Shown here one piece after another: positions 15,654-23,978 of a DNA stretch of 31,601 nucleotides. Each line of letters opens with the position of its first letter. The stretch's first letter is position 1. This stretch comes from CAZXPG01 sp964643145 (GTDB taxonomy: Bacteria > Pseudomonadota > Alphaproteobacteria > Rickettsiales > Arcanibacteraceae). A model generated the notes under the pieces. That model was not told the origin of the DNA, made no database searches, and was given only the letters and a program-made list of their open reading frames with translations. The position numbers and the translations under genes were made by a program. The stretch is taken from contig CAZXPG010000015.1 of the NCBI GenBank assembly GCA_964643145.1, positions 1 through 31,601 of the forward strand, written 5' to 3'.

Positions 15654-15683
15654 ATTATACCGTCAAGACTGTTTAACATACAA
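15654..15683 (-). promoter_or_regulatory. Promoter candidate for the small-peptide transcript
   Basis: On the minus strand TTGTAT (15678-15683) is followed after 18 bp by a perfect TATAAT (15654-15659). Transcription would begin near 15646, giving a structured leader of about 125 nt before the peptide start. The -35 box is weak. Confidence 0.4.
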
Positions 15684-15704
15684 TCAAGGCGTTTGTTTTT
15701 GGCA

Positions 15705-17306
15705 CTACATCCCCGGATAATTTGGCCCACTACCACCTTCCGGCGTAGTCCACACAATGTTTTGGCTAGGGTCTTTAATATCACATGTCTTACAGTGAAT
15801 GCAGTTAGCAGCATTAATCTGTAGCCGATCCCCCTCCCCGTCTTTCTTTACGATTTCATACACCCCTGCCGGGCAATAACGCTGCTCAGGCGCATCATAA
15901 CGCGCCAGATTTACCTTGATAGGCACTTCACTATCTTTTAGCGTTAAATGCACAGGCTGGTCTTCTTCATGACGGGTGTTGGCCAGATAGACGGAAGAAA
16001 GCAGGTCAAAGCTTATGGTTCCATCTGGCGCGGGGTAAATTATTTTCTGACATTTCTTCGCTGGTTTCAGGCAGGCATGGTCTGGCTGGTGATGGGCAAA
16101 GGTCCAAGGTGCCTTGCCACGCAAAAGGAACGTATCCAGTGCCGCATAGAGCAACCCTCCCCACAATCCATAACGGAAAGCCGGACGGATATTGCGCGCC
16201 TGATAGAGTTCTTTCCCTACCCAGGAGGCATAGAGCCTATCAGGATAGGAGGTAATATCACGCGCAACTAACGCCTCTGCCGCCAGTATCCCCGATTTCA
16301 TGGCATTATGCGAGCCTTTAATTTTTGGCACATCGAGAAACCCCGCACTACAGCCAATCAACGCACCACCGGGGAAAACAAGCTGCGGGATAGACTGGTA
16401 GCCGCCTTCATTTAGAGCACGCGCACCATAAGCAATGCGTTTGCCGCCTGCAAGCACCGTACGGATTGCCGGATGCGTTTTAAACCGCTGAAATTCCTGG
16501 AATGGACTGAGATAGGGGTTCTGATAATCAAGCCCCACCACAAACCCCAGCGAAATCTGATTATTCTCCATATGATACATAAACGCGCCGCCATAGGTGG
16601 CACTATCAAGCGGCCACCCTACTGTGTGTAGCACTTCCCCTACATTATGCTTAGCAGGGTCAATCTCCCAGAGTTCCTTAATACCGAGCGCATAAGTCTG
16701 CGGCCCACACTTATCCCTTAACCCGAATTTATGTGTAACTTCTTCCGAAAGAGAACCCCGACAACCTTCTGCAAATAATGTGATTGGTGCATATATGGCT
16801 ATACCCGATTGAAAATGGGGTTTCGGCTCTCCTGCCCGCGATAAGCCAAAATCGCCTGTGGTAATACCACACACCGCCCCTTCATCATTATAGAGCACTT
16901 CTTTGGCGGCAAATCCCGGATAAATCTCCACGCCAAGCTGCGTCGCCTGTTCTGCCAGGAAGCGGCAGACATTGCCAAGGCTAACGATATAATTCCCTTC
17001 ATTCTGCATTTGCGGTGGTGTGGGCAGGGAGAAAGCGTGGTTTTTAGTTAACAGGGTAAAGTGATCAACACGCACCGCTGTAGCTGGAAAGGCGTTATGC
17101 TGCTGCCAGTCAGGCAAAAGTTCTGTCAGCGCGCGCGGGTCTATCACCGCCCCCGAGAGAATATGCCCCCCCACTTCTGCCGCCTTCTCCAGCACACATA
17201 CCGATAAAGCACTCTCCAGTTGCTTGAGGCGGATTGCAGCCGCAAGCCCGGCAGGCCCTGCTCCCACAATAACGACATCATAGTTCATCGATTCTCTTTC
17301 AGACAC
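15705..17306 (-). CDS. Electron transfer flavoprotein-ubiquinone oxidoreductase
   Basis: Inner-membrane-associated flavoprotein passing electrons from reduced ETF (fed by acyl-CoA and amino-acid dehydrogenases) to ubiquinone. The 533-residue length is typical. Visible: N-terminal FAD Rossmann motif VVIVGAGPAGLAAAIRL, the GGHILSGAVIDP segment, a central quinone/FAD region with GGYQSIPQLVFPGG and GCSAGFLDVPKIKG, and the C-terminal 4Fe-4S ligands in RYCPAGVYE and NCIHCKTCDIKDP. I keep the GTG at 17304-17306 because the short leader SERESMNYD resembles the ERE-M-YD start I recall in alphaproteobacterial homologues; the ATG at 17286-17288 with AAGAG upstream is an alternative. etfA and etfB are not in this window. 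Confidence 0.96.
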   Translation of the reverse strand: MSERESMNYDVVIVGAGPAGLAAAIRLKQLESALSVCVLEKAAEVGGHILSGAVIDPRALTELLPDWQQHNAFPATAVRVDHFTLLTKNHAFSLPTPPQMQNEGNYIVSLGNVCRFLAEQATQLGVEIYPGFAAKEVLYNDEGAVCGITTGDFGLSRAGEPKPHFQSGIAIYAPITLFAEGCRGSLSEEVTHKFGLRDKCGPQTYALGIKELWEIDPAKHNVGEVLHTVGWPLDSATYGGAFMYHMENNQISLGFVVGLDYQNPYLSPFQEFQRFKTHPAIRTVLAGGKRIAYGARALNEGGYQSIPQLVFPGGALIGCSAGFLDVPKIKGSHNAMKSGILAAEALVARDITSYPDRLYASWVGKELYQARNIRPAFRYGLWGGLLYAALDTFLLRGKAPWTFAHHQPDHACLKPAKKCQKIIYPAPDGTISFDLLSSVYLANTRHEEDQPVHLTLKDSEVPIKVNLARYDAPEQRYCPAGVYEIVKKDGEGDRLQINAANCIHCKTCDIKDPSQNIVWTTPEGGSGPNYPGM

Positions 17307-17371
17307 GATATAGATTCCTTACTCTCAGTGTTGATAGAGCTATTCTAACAGAAAATTAACCATTTCCCTAT

Positions 17372-17410
17372 ACTATACTGAAGCCACTTGAAGAGTGGTT
17401 TCAGTATAGT
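17372..17410. repeat. 17-bp-arm hairpin upstream of ETF-QO
   Basis: ACTATACTGAAGCCACT (17372-17388), loop TGAAG, and AGTGGTTTCAGTATAGT (17394-17410) pair at 16 of 17 positions. On the plus strand it is followed by CCTTATTTTT, terminator-like, although no plus-strand gene precedes it. Its sequence differs from families A and B. Confidence 0.6.
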
Positions 17411-17520
17411 CCTTATTTTTGCGTTCCTGCATTATGTATCTTTAGATACATCTAAAGATGTATTGCAGGGGGAAATGCCGCGCAATGCCTGCTTTATGCA
17501 GCATTGCTTGCACTGGGGCT

Positions 17521-17568
17521 AGTCTGCTCACATTGCAACCTAACCAATTCTTGCACTGTGAGCAGACT
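17521..17568. repeat. 18-bp-arm hairpin next to family A copy 4
   Basis: AGTCTGCTCACATTGCAA (17521-17538) and TTGCACTGTGAGCAGACT (17551-17568) pair at 17 of 18 positions around the 12-nt loop CCTAACCAATTC. Its right arm shares 2 bp with the next palindrome, so the two are fused back to back. The sequence was not seen elsewhere in the window. Confidence 0.65.
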
Positions 17569-17623
17569 ATTACAACCTCAGTTGTGGATAAGCAAATCTT
17601 ATCCACAACTGAGGTTGTAATAG
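17567..17623. repeat. Dispersed palindromic repeat, family A, copy 4 (26-bp perfect arms)
   Basis: The longest family A copy: arms 17567-17592 and 17598-17623 are perfectly complementary over 26 bp, with loop CAAAT. Its core CAACCTCAGTTGTGGATAAG differs from copy 1 (TTTTGG to TTGTGG) with matching changes in the other arm. The change creates TTATCCACA (17599-17607) and its complement TGTGGATAA (17583-17591), both identical to the DnaA-box consensus. Confidence 0.85.
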
Positions 17624-17720
17624 TTAGGAGGCATTTTCCTTATTGATTAATATTTTCATTGCACAACTATTATATTGCGTGTATTATAGTAATTATTGTT
17701 ACTTCAGGTTGATTCCTCAC

Positions 17721-17981
17721 ATGCGCCCTCTAATTACCTTTTTGATGATTCTCTTTAGCCCGTTAATTGCTTTTGTGAAAGCATTCTATACCGTGGCAAG
17801 AATGTTGCAGAACCCGCTTTATATTGAGGAAAAATATCAGAAGGAGCGACAACAAGAACAAACAGAGAGCAGGAAAGACCCCCTCCCTGTTTGCATAGAG
17901 CAGAAAAAAACCACAACATCATTGCCCAAATGTTGCGGCCGGTTCACTGGGAATTGCAGCAGGAGCAGTTGTTGCACTTGA
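17721..17981 (+). CDS. Doubtful small membrane protein
   Basis: From the ATG at 17721 the frame gives 86 residues: a hydrophobic N-terminal helix (RPLITFLMILFSPLIAFVKA), an amphipathic stretch and a charged tail KYQKERQQEQTESRKD, ending in a Cys-rich part. The membrane-plus-charged pattern looks protein-like up to about 17918. Against it: no good ribosome site, and the last 63 bp overlap the asmA 3' end and terminator. The frame is open upstream to an earlier start at 17643. Confidence 0.3.
   Translation: MRPLITFLMILFSPLIAFVKAFYTVARMLQNPLYIEEKYQKERQQEQTESRKDPLPVCIEQKKTTTSLPKCCGRFTGNCSRSSCCT
17904..17938 (-). terminator. Rho-independent terminator overlapping the asmA stop
   Basis: In minus-strand RNA CCGCAACAU (17938-17930) pairs with AUGUUGUGG (17919-17911), 9 bp with one G-U, loop of 10 nt, followed by seven T (17910-17904). 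The stop codon of asmA lies within the hairpin. Confidence 0.8.
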
Positions 17982-20786
17982 AGGCGCAGTTCTCCAACCA
18001 AACGCGGGAACCACGCTGGGTATGCTATTTTGATTAGCGGGGGCTGGTACGATTGTTGGGCTATTCTTACTGAGGATATAGGATTCCACCGCGACAGTAT
18101 CTAACTTTATAGTGGGGGCTTCAACTGCACCGGTTAACGCGATTCCCATTGATAATGGTGCCTGATATCCTTGTGGAATAAACGAAAATTGCGAAATCAT
18201 ATTCATTAACCAATGGTTCATATCAACACTGCCAGATATAACACCACTGGTACGATCACTCCTAAGCTGCATATTAGATAACTGCATTATACCTTTAGCA
18301 ACAGAAATTTTGCCATCTACGTTGCGGAATAATGTCTCACCACTGGTTGTTGCCGCCTTAAGCATCGCGTCAAAATCGGCTTTAGTAGCAATCGATGATT
18401 TATCAGCAGTTTCAACAATGTTATGCAGATTAAAATGTTGCATTTTCATATCACGCACCGCTAAGGATATGCCTGATTCCAGCCCCGCAACCCACATTGC
18501 CGGACTGCTTCCCTGCATTGTTAAACTTCCACTTACACTAAAATAACCGGAAAAGCTATTTATTGCCGTGAGTGCAGTCAGGAATTCTTCCAGCTTTCCA
18601 TTAGCAAGCGCAAACGAAAAACTCATTGATGGCGGCGCAAACCCCATCCCACCTTTGGCAAGCAGCATACCGTCAAACACTTTTCCCTTTAATGCCTCAA
18701 CAGAAAGCACCCCATCCCCCAACTTTACCGTAGTCTCCAGTTTTTTGATAGGAATGTTTTGATAGATAAAATGCTCAAGCACCGCCTGCATATCGCCATC
18801 AAATTTATCAAAACGCCAGAAGTGGAACTCTTTTGGTGACCATGTGGCTTGCCCACCCACGGCAGGACGTGGCATATTTTTAGGTGAGATAGAGGCTTTA
18901 GCATCCACCTCCCCATTCGTATCAAGCTGTTTTTCTTCAACTGGCGGCGAGAATATGGCCATATCAAGCTTATCGCCTTTAAGGTTCAAATGTATTTTTG
19001 GACGCAAAGCCCGTATATCAAGCATTGCTTCCCCATTAAAGGAGGCCATATCAGAATTGATTGCAATTTTATCCCATTTCACTGAACCAGGAACAACATG
19101 GAATATAAATAACGGGTTCCTAAACAGACGCTTATTATATTGCAGGTCAGCAACCGTGACTTCTCCACCAATTCGTACAGGAAATTTACGCAGCCATTGA
19201 AATTCTCCTCCCGATTCCGCCATCGATTGTTCATAGAACGGCTGCAACCATTCTGCCGCCTTGCTCACAATAAATGTATCATCAAGATTCAATGTGTTTA
19301 ACATTATATTCGTATTTATCTCAGGAATACCACTGCCATGCCGCACATTAAGCAAGCCCGATATGTTATACTGATCAACAACAGCATCCATTTCACTCAG
19401 GCGCACTTCTTTTGGTGTCATACTTACTTGGGTTTTAAGTGTGAATTTAAGGAATTTTTCCAGTGGCAAGTCATAATGGTTTACCCCTAGCCAATCTACC
19501 ATATCCCCAAATTTTGCTCCACTCATCACCAGGGTGCCATCAAACGCCGGACGTATACCGTTAGAGGTAATACTGCCTGCCACTTCAATTTTGGTATTAT
19601 CTGGCAATTGTGCAACGGAAGGGTAGATCTCAATTCCACCGTTAAATAAATCACTGTTTACAACAATATTCTCAATATCTTTACCATGATAGGTGACACG
19701 CTTCAGGGTCATATAGAGCAGCGCATTAATATTGTTAGGTAAGGTTAAGCCACTGTATTTTATCCGTGAAGGAGTAGACTGCTTATGGTTCTTTCCTTGC
19801 GCTGCATGGTGTTGCAATGCATCTATGTTGAGTGTATCAATATTTAAGATAATATCGACAATGGGTGTTGCATCAAAAAATGTTTTAATACGGCCACTTC
19901 CTTGCATCACAGGGGAATCAATCAGCACATTGTCAAGTGTAATTTCTTTTCCGGTAAATAATGCATCCGCAGTCGCCTTTAAGGGTTGGCCACCTTCCCT
20001 ATTTCGTTGGCTGCCCGCACCGAATAACGTATAGAATGTGTTGTTAATATCAGAGGTGCTGGCAGTCAGCTTTCCCATAACGGTTGTTGTATTGGCATCA
20101 TTTCCGGCCATTTTTCCTGCAAAAGCGAAATCGGCATAAGGGGTGCTTAGTTGCCACGATATTTCGGTATCACTACCTGCTATTTTCTTGCCAATAGTGG
20201 CAGTGAAACGCTGTCGTGATTGATTAGCCAGATAACTTCCTGTCACTGCAAACGGGCCAGATAATGAGGTAAAATCAATAGAAAGGTTTGTTTTTGCTAA
20301 TGCTTGGAGAAACTGGCTGGAATTTTTACGCAATATAACCTCACTATTAGCGACAGTGAGAGCGGTTATGCTGCTATTTTTGACACCGGAACTAGCAAGT
20401 ACCTCTGAGAAATCCCAGTTTTTTTTACCATTCTCAAGCACTTCAAGCTGAATTACTGCTTTATTTAATGTGATACTGGATGCCTCCACTTTTCCCTGCA
20501 AGAGAGGAAGTATTTTTAACTGCACCTCAAGGGCAGTGGCCTGCACCATTTGCTCGGTGCTAGCTCCTGCCATATTGCTGATCTGGACATTTGTTGCCAC
20601 CACATGTGGCAGAGGAAGGAGGGAACCGCTGACTGCGCCATTTATAACCACCTGCCTACCTGTTGCAGCCTCAAGCCCGGCAACGATAGTTTCTTTATAT
20701 TTCTCCCAGGGGAGCATAAATGATACTGCATATACCCCTGCAATAATACAAACGAATATACCAAATGGAATAAAAATACGTTTCAC
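17919..20786 (-). CDS. AsmA family protein
   Basis: A 955-residue inner-membrane-anchored protein: an N-terminal signal anchor (IFIPFGIFVCIIAGVYAVSF), then a long beta-rich periplasmic chain starting with YKETIVAGLEAATGRQVVI, the usual AsmA N-terminal pattern. The C-terminal half repeats the AsmA pattern of GxLxxSxG strands, and the last about 40 residues are Ala/Pro/Ser-rich. Family knowledge: AsmA-like bridge proteins help move phospholipids to the outer membrane. The start is GTG (20784-20786) with AGG a few bases upstream. Nearest upstream sequence is the MITE-like element, so its promoter must lie in the short gap at 20787-20810 or inside the element. Confidence 0.87.
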   Translation of the reverse strand: MKRIFIPFGIFVCIIAGVYAVSFMLPWEKYKETIVAGLEAATGRQVVINGAVSGSLLPLPHVVATNVQISNMAGASTEQMVQATALEVQLKILPLLQGKVEASSITLNKAVIQLEVLENGKKNWDFSEVLASSGVKNSSITALTVANSEVILRKNSSQFLQALAKTNLSIDFTSLSGPFAVTGSYLANQSRQRFTATIGKKIAGSDTEISWQLSTPYADFAFAGKMAGNDANTTTVMGKLTASTSDINNTFYTLFGAGSQRNREGGQPLKATADALFTGKEITLDNVLIDSPVMQGSGRIKTFFDATPIVDIILNIDTLNIDALQHHAAQGKNHKQSTPSRIKYSGLTLPNNINALLYMTLKRVTYHGKDIENIVVNSDLFNGGIEIYPSVAQLPDNTKIEVAGSITSNGIRPAFDGTLVMSGAKFGDMVDWLGVNHYDLPLEKFLKFTLKTQVSMTPKEVRLSEMDAVVDQYNISGLLNVRHGSGIPEINTNIMLNTLNLDDTFIVSKAAEWLQPFYEQSMAESGGEFQWLRKFPVRIGGEVTVADLQYNKRLFRNPLFIFHVVPGSVKWDKIAINSDMASFNGEAMLDIRALRPKIHLNLKGDKLDMAIFSPPVEEKQLDTNGEVDAKASISPKNMPRPAVGGQATWSPKEFHFWRFDKFDGDMQAVLEHFIYQNIPIKKLETTVKLGDGVLSVEALKGKVFDGMLLAKGGMGFAPPSMSFSFALANGKLEEFLTALTAINSFSGYFSVSGSLTMQGSSPAMWVAGLESGISLAVRDMKMQHFNLHNIVETADKSSIATKADFDAMLKAATTSGETLFRNVDGKISVAKGIMQLSNMQLRSDRTSGVISGSVDMNHWLMNMISQFSFIPQGYQAPLSMGIALTGAVEAPTIKLDTVAVESYILSKNSPTIVPAPANQNSIPSVVPAFGWRTAPSSATTAPAAIPSEPAATFGQ

Positions 20787-20819
20787 GCTTACCTATACAG
20801 AATGCTAACCAAAGAAATA

Positions 20820-20962
20820 TTAAGTTCTGCTCTAGCTGAAATTGCCCTGCAAAAGGCTATTTTCTGCGTTTCGCTGCTCACGTACCTTAAAGTACGCTGC
20901 GCTCCGATACTCGAAAATCACCTTTTTCGGTGCAATTTGAGCAAATCTAGAGCAGAACTTAA
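20820..20962. mobile_element. MITE-like 143-bp imperfect palindrome with flanking direct repeat
   Basis: Terminal arms TTAAGTTCTGCTCTAG (20820-20835) and CTAGAGCAGAACTTAA (20947-20962) are perfect 16-bp inverted repeats. The interior is also an imperfect hairpin, meeting in the tight centre GTAC-CTTAAA-GTAC (20882-20895). AAAGAAATA occurs at 20811-20819 and at 20961-20969, so it looks like a 9-bp target-site duplication, the right copy overlapping the last two bases of the arm. It encodes no transposase; a related element elsewhere would have to mobilise it. It separates asmA from gltX. Confidence 0.65.
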
Positions 20963-21076
20963 AGAAATAGTGGCATCAATACCGGATATTAGGTATAACC
21001 CATCTCGCACAGAAAGACAATATAAGGATATTTTTATCCTGTTGATTTTTTATAACCTATTGTTTTGAAAATAATT

Positions 21077-22480
21077 ATGACTGTTGTTACACGTTTTGCC
21101 CCCTCCCCTACTGGCTTCCTTCATATTGGCGGCGCTCGTACGGCACTGTTTAACTGGCTTTTTGCTAGAAACATGGGCGGAAAATTCCTGCTGCGGGTGG
21201 AAGATACCGACCGTGCCCGTTCCACAGAGGCGGCAGTCAATGCTATTCTTGACGGTATGAAATGGCTGGGGCTTGCATGGGATGGGGAAGTTGTGTTCCA
21301 ATTCCGCCGTTCTCCCCGCCATCAGGAAGTCGTACAAGAGTTACTAGAGTGCGGCAAAGCCTATTATTGCTACACCTCATCGGAGGAGCTTGCAGCCTTG
21401 CGAGAGGAAGCCAAACAGCAGGGCAAGCCGTTCCGCTATTATAGTCCCTGGCGTGATGCGGGCACATTAACGCCGCCTACGGATGTTAAACCCGTGGTAA
21501 GGCTACGTTCCGCCGAAGAAGGTGAAACAGTAATAAGAGATGCGGTGCAGGGCAATGTCACCGTCTCCAATATCCAGCTTGATGATATGGTGCTCTTGCG
21601 TTCAGACGGCACGCCCACCTATATGCTGGCGGTGGTGGTGGATGATCATGATATGGGGGTGACGCACATCATACGCGGCGATGACCATTTAACCAACGCC
21701 GCCCGGCAAATGCAGCTTTATGAGGCGCTTGGTTGGGATGTGCCGGTGTTTGCCCATATCCCGCTTATTCATGGCGCCGATGGTGCCAAACTCTCGAAAC
21801 GGCATGGAGCGTTGGGGGTGGATGCCTACCGTGATATGGGCTATCTGCCGGAAGCACTGCGCAACTATCTGCTGCGGCTAGGCTGGAGCCATGGCGATGA
21901 CGAGATTATTGCAACGAAACAGGCCATAGAATGGTTTAACCTGGAGAATATCGGTAAATCACCTTCCCGCTTCGATTTCACTAAACTGGAAAACTTGAAT
22001 GCCATTTATATGCGCGAAGCGGAAGACGGCCAATTGCTTGAGGCCGTGTTGCCTTTTATCCAAGAAAAAGTGAATACAACACTAGGGGAAGGCACATTAG
22101 CATGTCTCTATAAAGGCATGAGTGGGTTAAAGCAGCGTGCAAAAACATTGGTGGAACTTGCTGATAATGCGTTATTTTATAGCAGATTGCTTCCTGAGCA
22201 TTATAATGAAGCCGCCCTTAAAATTCTACATGAGGACGGAAAAACACTGCTTTCCGCATTCACGCCACAACTGGAAGCGTTGCCAACGTTCAACCAACAG
22301 GCCATAGAGCAGGAAGTGCGGGAATTCGCTGAAACACAGGGCATCAAGCTTGGAAAAATTGCCCAAAGCCTGCGCGCAGCACTCACTGGCTCTACCGTTT
22401 CACCAGGTGTATTTGAAGTGATGGAAGTATTAGGAAAAGAGGAAAGCTTACAGCGTATCACACTGGCTTGCAGCCTTTAA
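21077..22480 (+). CDS. gltX: Glutamyl-tRNA synthetase
   Basis: Class I synthetase charging tRNA-Glu, and in most alphaproteobacteria also tRNA-Gln for later amidation by GatCAB. The 467-residue chain has RFAPSPTGFLHIGGARTALF with the HIGH-type motif at residues 16-19, EDTDRARST, the DDHDMGVTHIIRGDDHL block and the KMSKS-type motif KLSKRHGA. Alphaproteobacteria often carry two paralogues, which I cannot tell apart here. The ATG at 21077 is chosen over an in-frame TTG at 21065; the ribosome site is weak. A small hairpin AGGATA-TTTT-TATCCT (21025-21040) followed by a T-rich run lies in the leader and might be an attenuator or just A/T-rich sequence. Confidence 0.96.
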   Translation: MTVVTRFAPSPTGFLHIGGARTALFNWLFARNMGGKFLLRVEDTDRARSTEAAVNAILDGMKWLGLAWDGEVVFQFRRSPRHQEVVQELLECGKAYYCYTSSEELAALREEAKQQGKPFRYYSPWRDAGTLTPPTDVKPVVRLRSAEEGETVIRDAVQGNVTVSNIQLDDMVLLRSDGTPTYMLAVVVDDHDMGVTHIIRGDDHLTNAARQMQLYEALGWDVPVFAHIPLIHGADGAKLSKRHGALGVDAYRDMGYLPEALRNYLLRLGWSHGDDEIIATKQAIEWFNLENIGKSPSRFDFTKLENLNAIYMREAEDGQLLEAVLPFIQEKVNTTLGEGTLACLYKGMSGLKQRAKTLVELADNALFYSRLLPEHYNEAALKILHEDGKTLLSAFTPQLEALPTFNQQAIEQEVREFAETQGIKLGKIAQSLRAALTGSTVSPGVFEVMEVLGKEESLQRITLACSL

Positions 22481-22490
22481 CTGCAAGCCA
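22464..22490. terminator. Hairpin between convergent gltX and purB
   Basis: TGGCTTGCAG (22464-22473) pairs perfectly with CTGCAAGCCA (22481-22490); the 7-nt loop contains the gltX stop. There is no clear T-run on either side, but its place between convergent genes 20 bp apart makes a shared terminator likely. Confidence 0.5.
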
Positions 22491-22500
22491 GCCTTAAACA

Positions 22501-23796
22501 TTACTCGCCAAACACCTTGGTAAATATCGTATCCACCCGTTTGGTGTGATAGCCAAGATCAAACAGCGCGGCAATCTCATCATTACTTATATGCTTGCTG
22601 ATGGCTTCATCGGCCTGAAGCAACGGCAGAAATTCTTTCCCCTGCTCCCACACCTGCATTGCATTACGTTGCACCGCAACATAGGCGTCTTCACGGCTCA
22701 TGCCTTTCTGGGTGAGTTCCAGCATCACGCGTTGAGAGAACACCAAACCGCTCAATTGGTTCAGGTTACGCAGCATATTCTCAGGGTAAATCACCAGTCT
22801 ATCCATCATTGTGGTCAGCCGCGCCAGTGCAAAATCAAGCGTCACGGTTGAATCCGGGCCAATCATGCGCTCAACGGAGGAGTGGGAAATATCGCGCTCA
22901 TGCCAGAGTGCCACATTTTCCAGTGCTGGGAAGGCATAGCTGCGCACCATACGCGCCAGGCCCGTCAGGTTCTCGCTCAATACCGGGTTGCGCTTATGTG
23001 GCATGGCGGAGCTACCTTTCTGACCAGGAGAGAAATATTCCTCGGCTTCCAGCACTTCCGTACGTTGCAAATGGCGCACTTCAATGGCCAACCGTTCAAT
23101 CGAACTGGCAATTACGGCAAGTGTTGAGAAGAACATGGCGTGACGGTCACGTGGGATCACCTGCGTGGAAATCGGCTCAGAGGCCAGCCCCATTTTCTCT
23201 GCCACATAATCTTGCACGAATGGGTCAATATTGGCAAAAGTGCCTACCGCGCCGGAAATAGCGCAGGTAGCTATCTCGTCGCAAGCAGCCTTTAGGCGGG
23301 CGCGGTTACGGGCAAACTCCGCATAGGCTGCCGCCATTTTCAGGCCAAAGGTGACGGGTTCTGCATGAATACCGTGGCTGCGGCCCATACATACCATATC
23401 TTTTGTCTCATAGGCGCGACGCTTGAGCACAGCAAGCAACTGGTCAAGATCCTCAAGCAGAATATCCCCCGCCTGTTTAAGCTGCACCGCCAAGCAGGTA
23501 TCCAGCACATCAGAACTAGTCATTCCCTGATGGGCAAAACGCGCTTCTGGCCCCACATATTCCGCCAGGTTGGTGAGATAGGCAATCACATCATGCTTGG
23601 TAACCGCTTCAATTTCATCAATCCGCGCCACATCAAAATTCCCGCGCTCCCATATCGCTTTAGCAGCATCAGCAGGAATTACCCCTAGCTTTGCCTGCGC
23701 ATCACAGGCATGGGCTTCAATTTCAAACCATATTTTATATTTATTCTCAGGCTGCCAGATGGCGGCCATAGCAGGACGGCTGTAACGCGGAATCAT
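22501..23796 (-). CDS. purB: Adenylosuccinate lyase
   Basis: Cleaves SAICAR to AICAR and adenylosuccinate to AMP in purine synthesis; soluble homotetramer of the fumarase/aspartase superfamily. The 431-residue length is standard. Motifs: TSSDVLDTCLAVQL, the catalytic-histidine segment GRSHGIHAEPVTFG, and the flexible signature loop GSSAMPHKRNPVLSEN. GGAG lies 5 nt before the ATG (23794-23796), supporting this start. It is convergent with gltX and divergent from the unknown gene at 23979. Confidence 0.97.
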   Translation of the reverse strand: MIPRYSRPAMAAIWQPENKYKIWFEIEAHACDAQAKLGVIPADAAKAIWERGNFDVARIDEIEAVTKHDVIAYLTNLAEYVGPEARFAHQGMTSSDVLDTCLAVQLKQAGDILLEDLDQLLAVLKRRAYETKDMVCMGRSHGIHAEPVTFGLKMAAAYAEFARNRARLKAACDEIATCAISGAVGTFANIDPFVQDYVAEKMGLASEPISTQVIPRDRHAMFFSTLAVIASSIERLAIEVRHLQRTEVLEAEEYFSPGQKGSSAMPHKRNPVLSENLTGLARMVRSYAFPALENVALWHERDISHSSVERMIGPDSTVTLDFALARLTTMMDRLVIYPENMLRNLNQLSGLVFSQRVMLELTQKGMSREDAYVAVQRNAMQVWEQGKEFLPLLQADEAISKHISNDEIAALFDLGYHTKRVDTIFTKVFGE

Positions 23797-23978
23797 AAAT
23801 GCTCCTCAATCAGTTAATAGTATAAAGCGGTATAAAAACCACAGTCCTATCGAATAATCAAGCAGAACTACCCACTCTATCTCCATAATACTTTGGCTAA
23901 TGTAATAAAACTTTAACAATTATGTGCTACGCTACCGTTCATTATATATGATTAACCTGCTTACCCCACAGGAAAGAA

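Larger units (their letters stand above)
15323..15704. other. 382-bp structured gap between valS and ETF-QO
   Basis: This stretch holds a small-peptide locus rather than a plain spacer: minus-strand promoter candidate (15654-15683), 12-bp hairpin (15606-15635), translation-start hairpin (15510-15559), peptide ORF (15424-15522) and a downstream hairpin (15384-15413: AGGAACG CCAC paired with GTGG CGTTCCT, 3-nt bulge). A short dyad CACTGT-GTT-ACAGTG lies at 15361-15375, close to the valS start. No tRNA cloverleaf was recognised. Confidence 0.6.
17307..17720. other. Palindrome-dense gap between ETF-QO and asmA
   Basis: This gap holds three unrelated long palindromes (17372-17410, 17521-17568, 17567-17623) plus two weaker dyads: TGTATCTTTA (17435-17444) against TAAAGATGTA (17453-17462), and a GCAATGC...GCATTGC-like dyad near 17482-17507. 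I see no convincing gene or tRNA in it; a 15-codon ORF from ATG 17475 looks like chance. Confidence 0.6.

Noticed and set aside
17583..17607. Replication origin
   Set aside because: Two DnaA-box matches arise from a family A palindrome variant; there is no clear A/T-rich unwinding region and no origin-linked gene nearby.
17521..17623. CRISPR repeats
   Set aside because: The palindromes have different sequences and no regular spacing or spacers; no cas genes are in the window.
20820..20962. tRNA or riboswitch in the long hairpin before gltX
   Set aside because: The folding is one long imperfect hairpin with MITE-like ends and a flanking direct repeat; no cloverleaf and no known aptamer core.
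22809..23261. 150-codon plus-strand frame inside purB
   Set aside because: Antisense to conserved purB motifs, with Arg/Pro-rich composition and no ribosome site.
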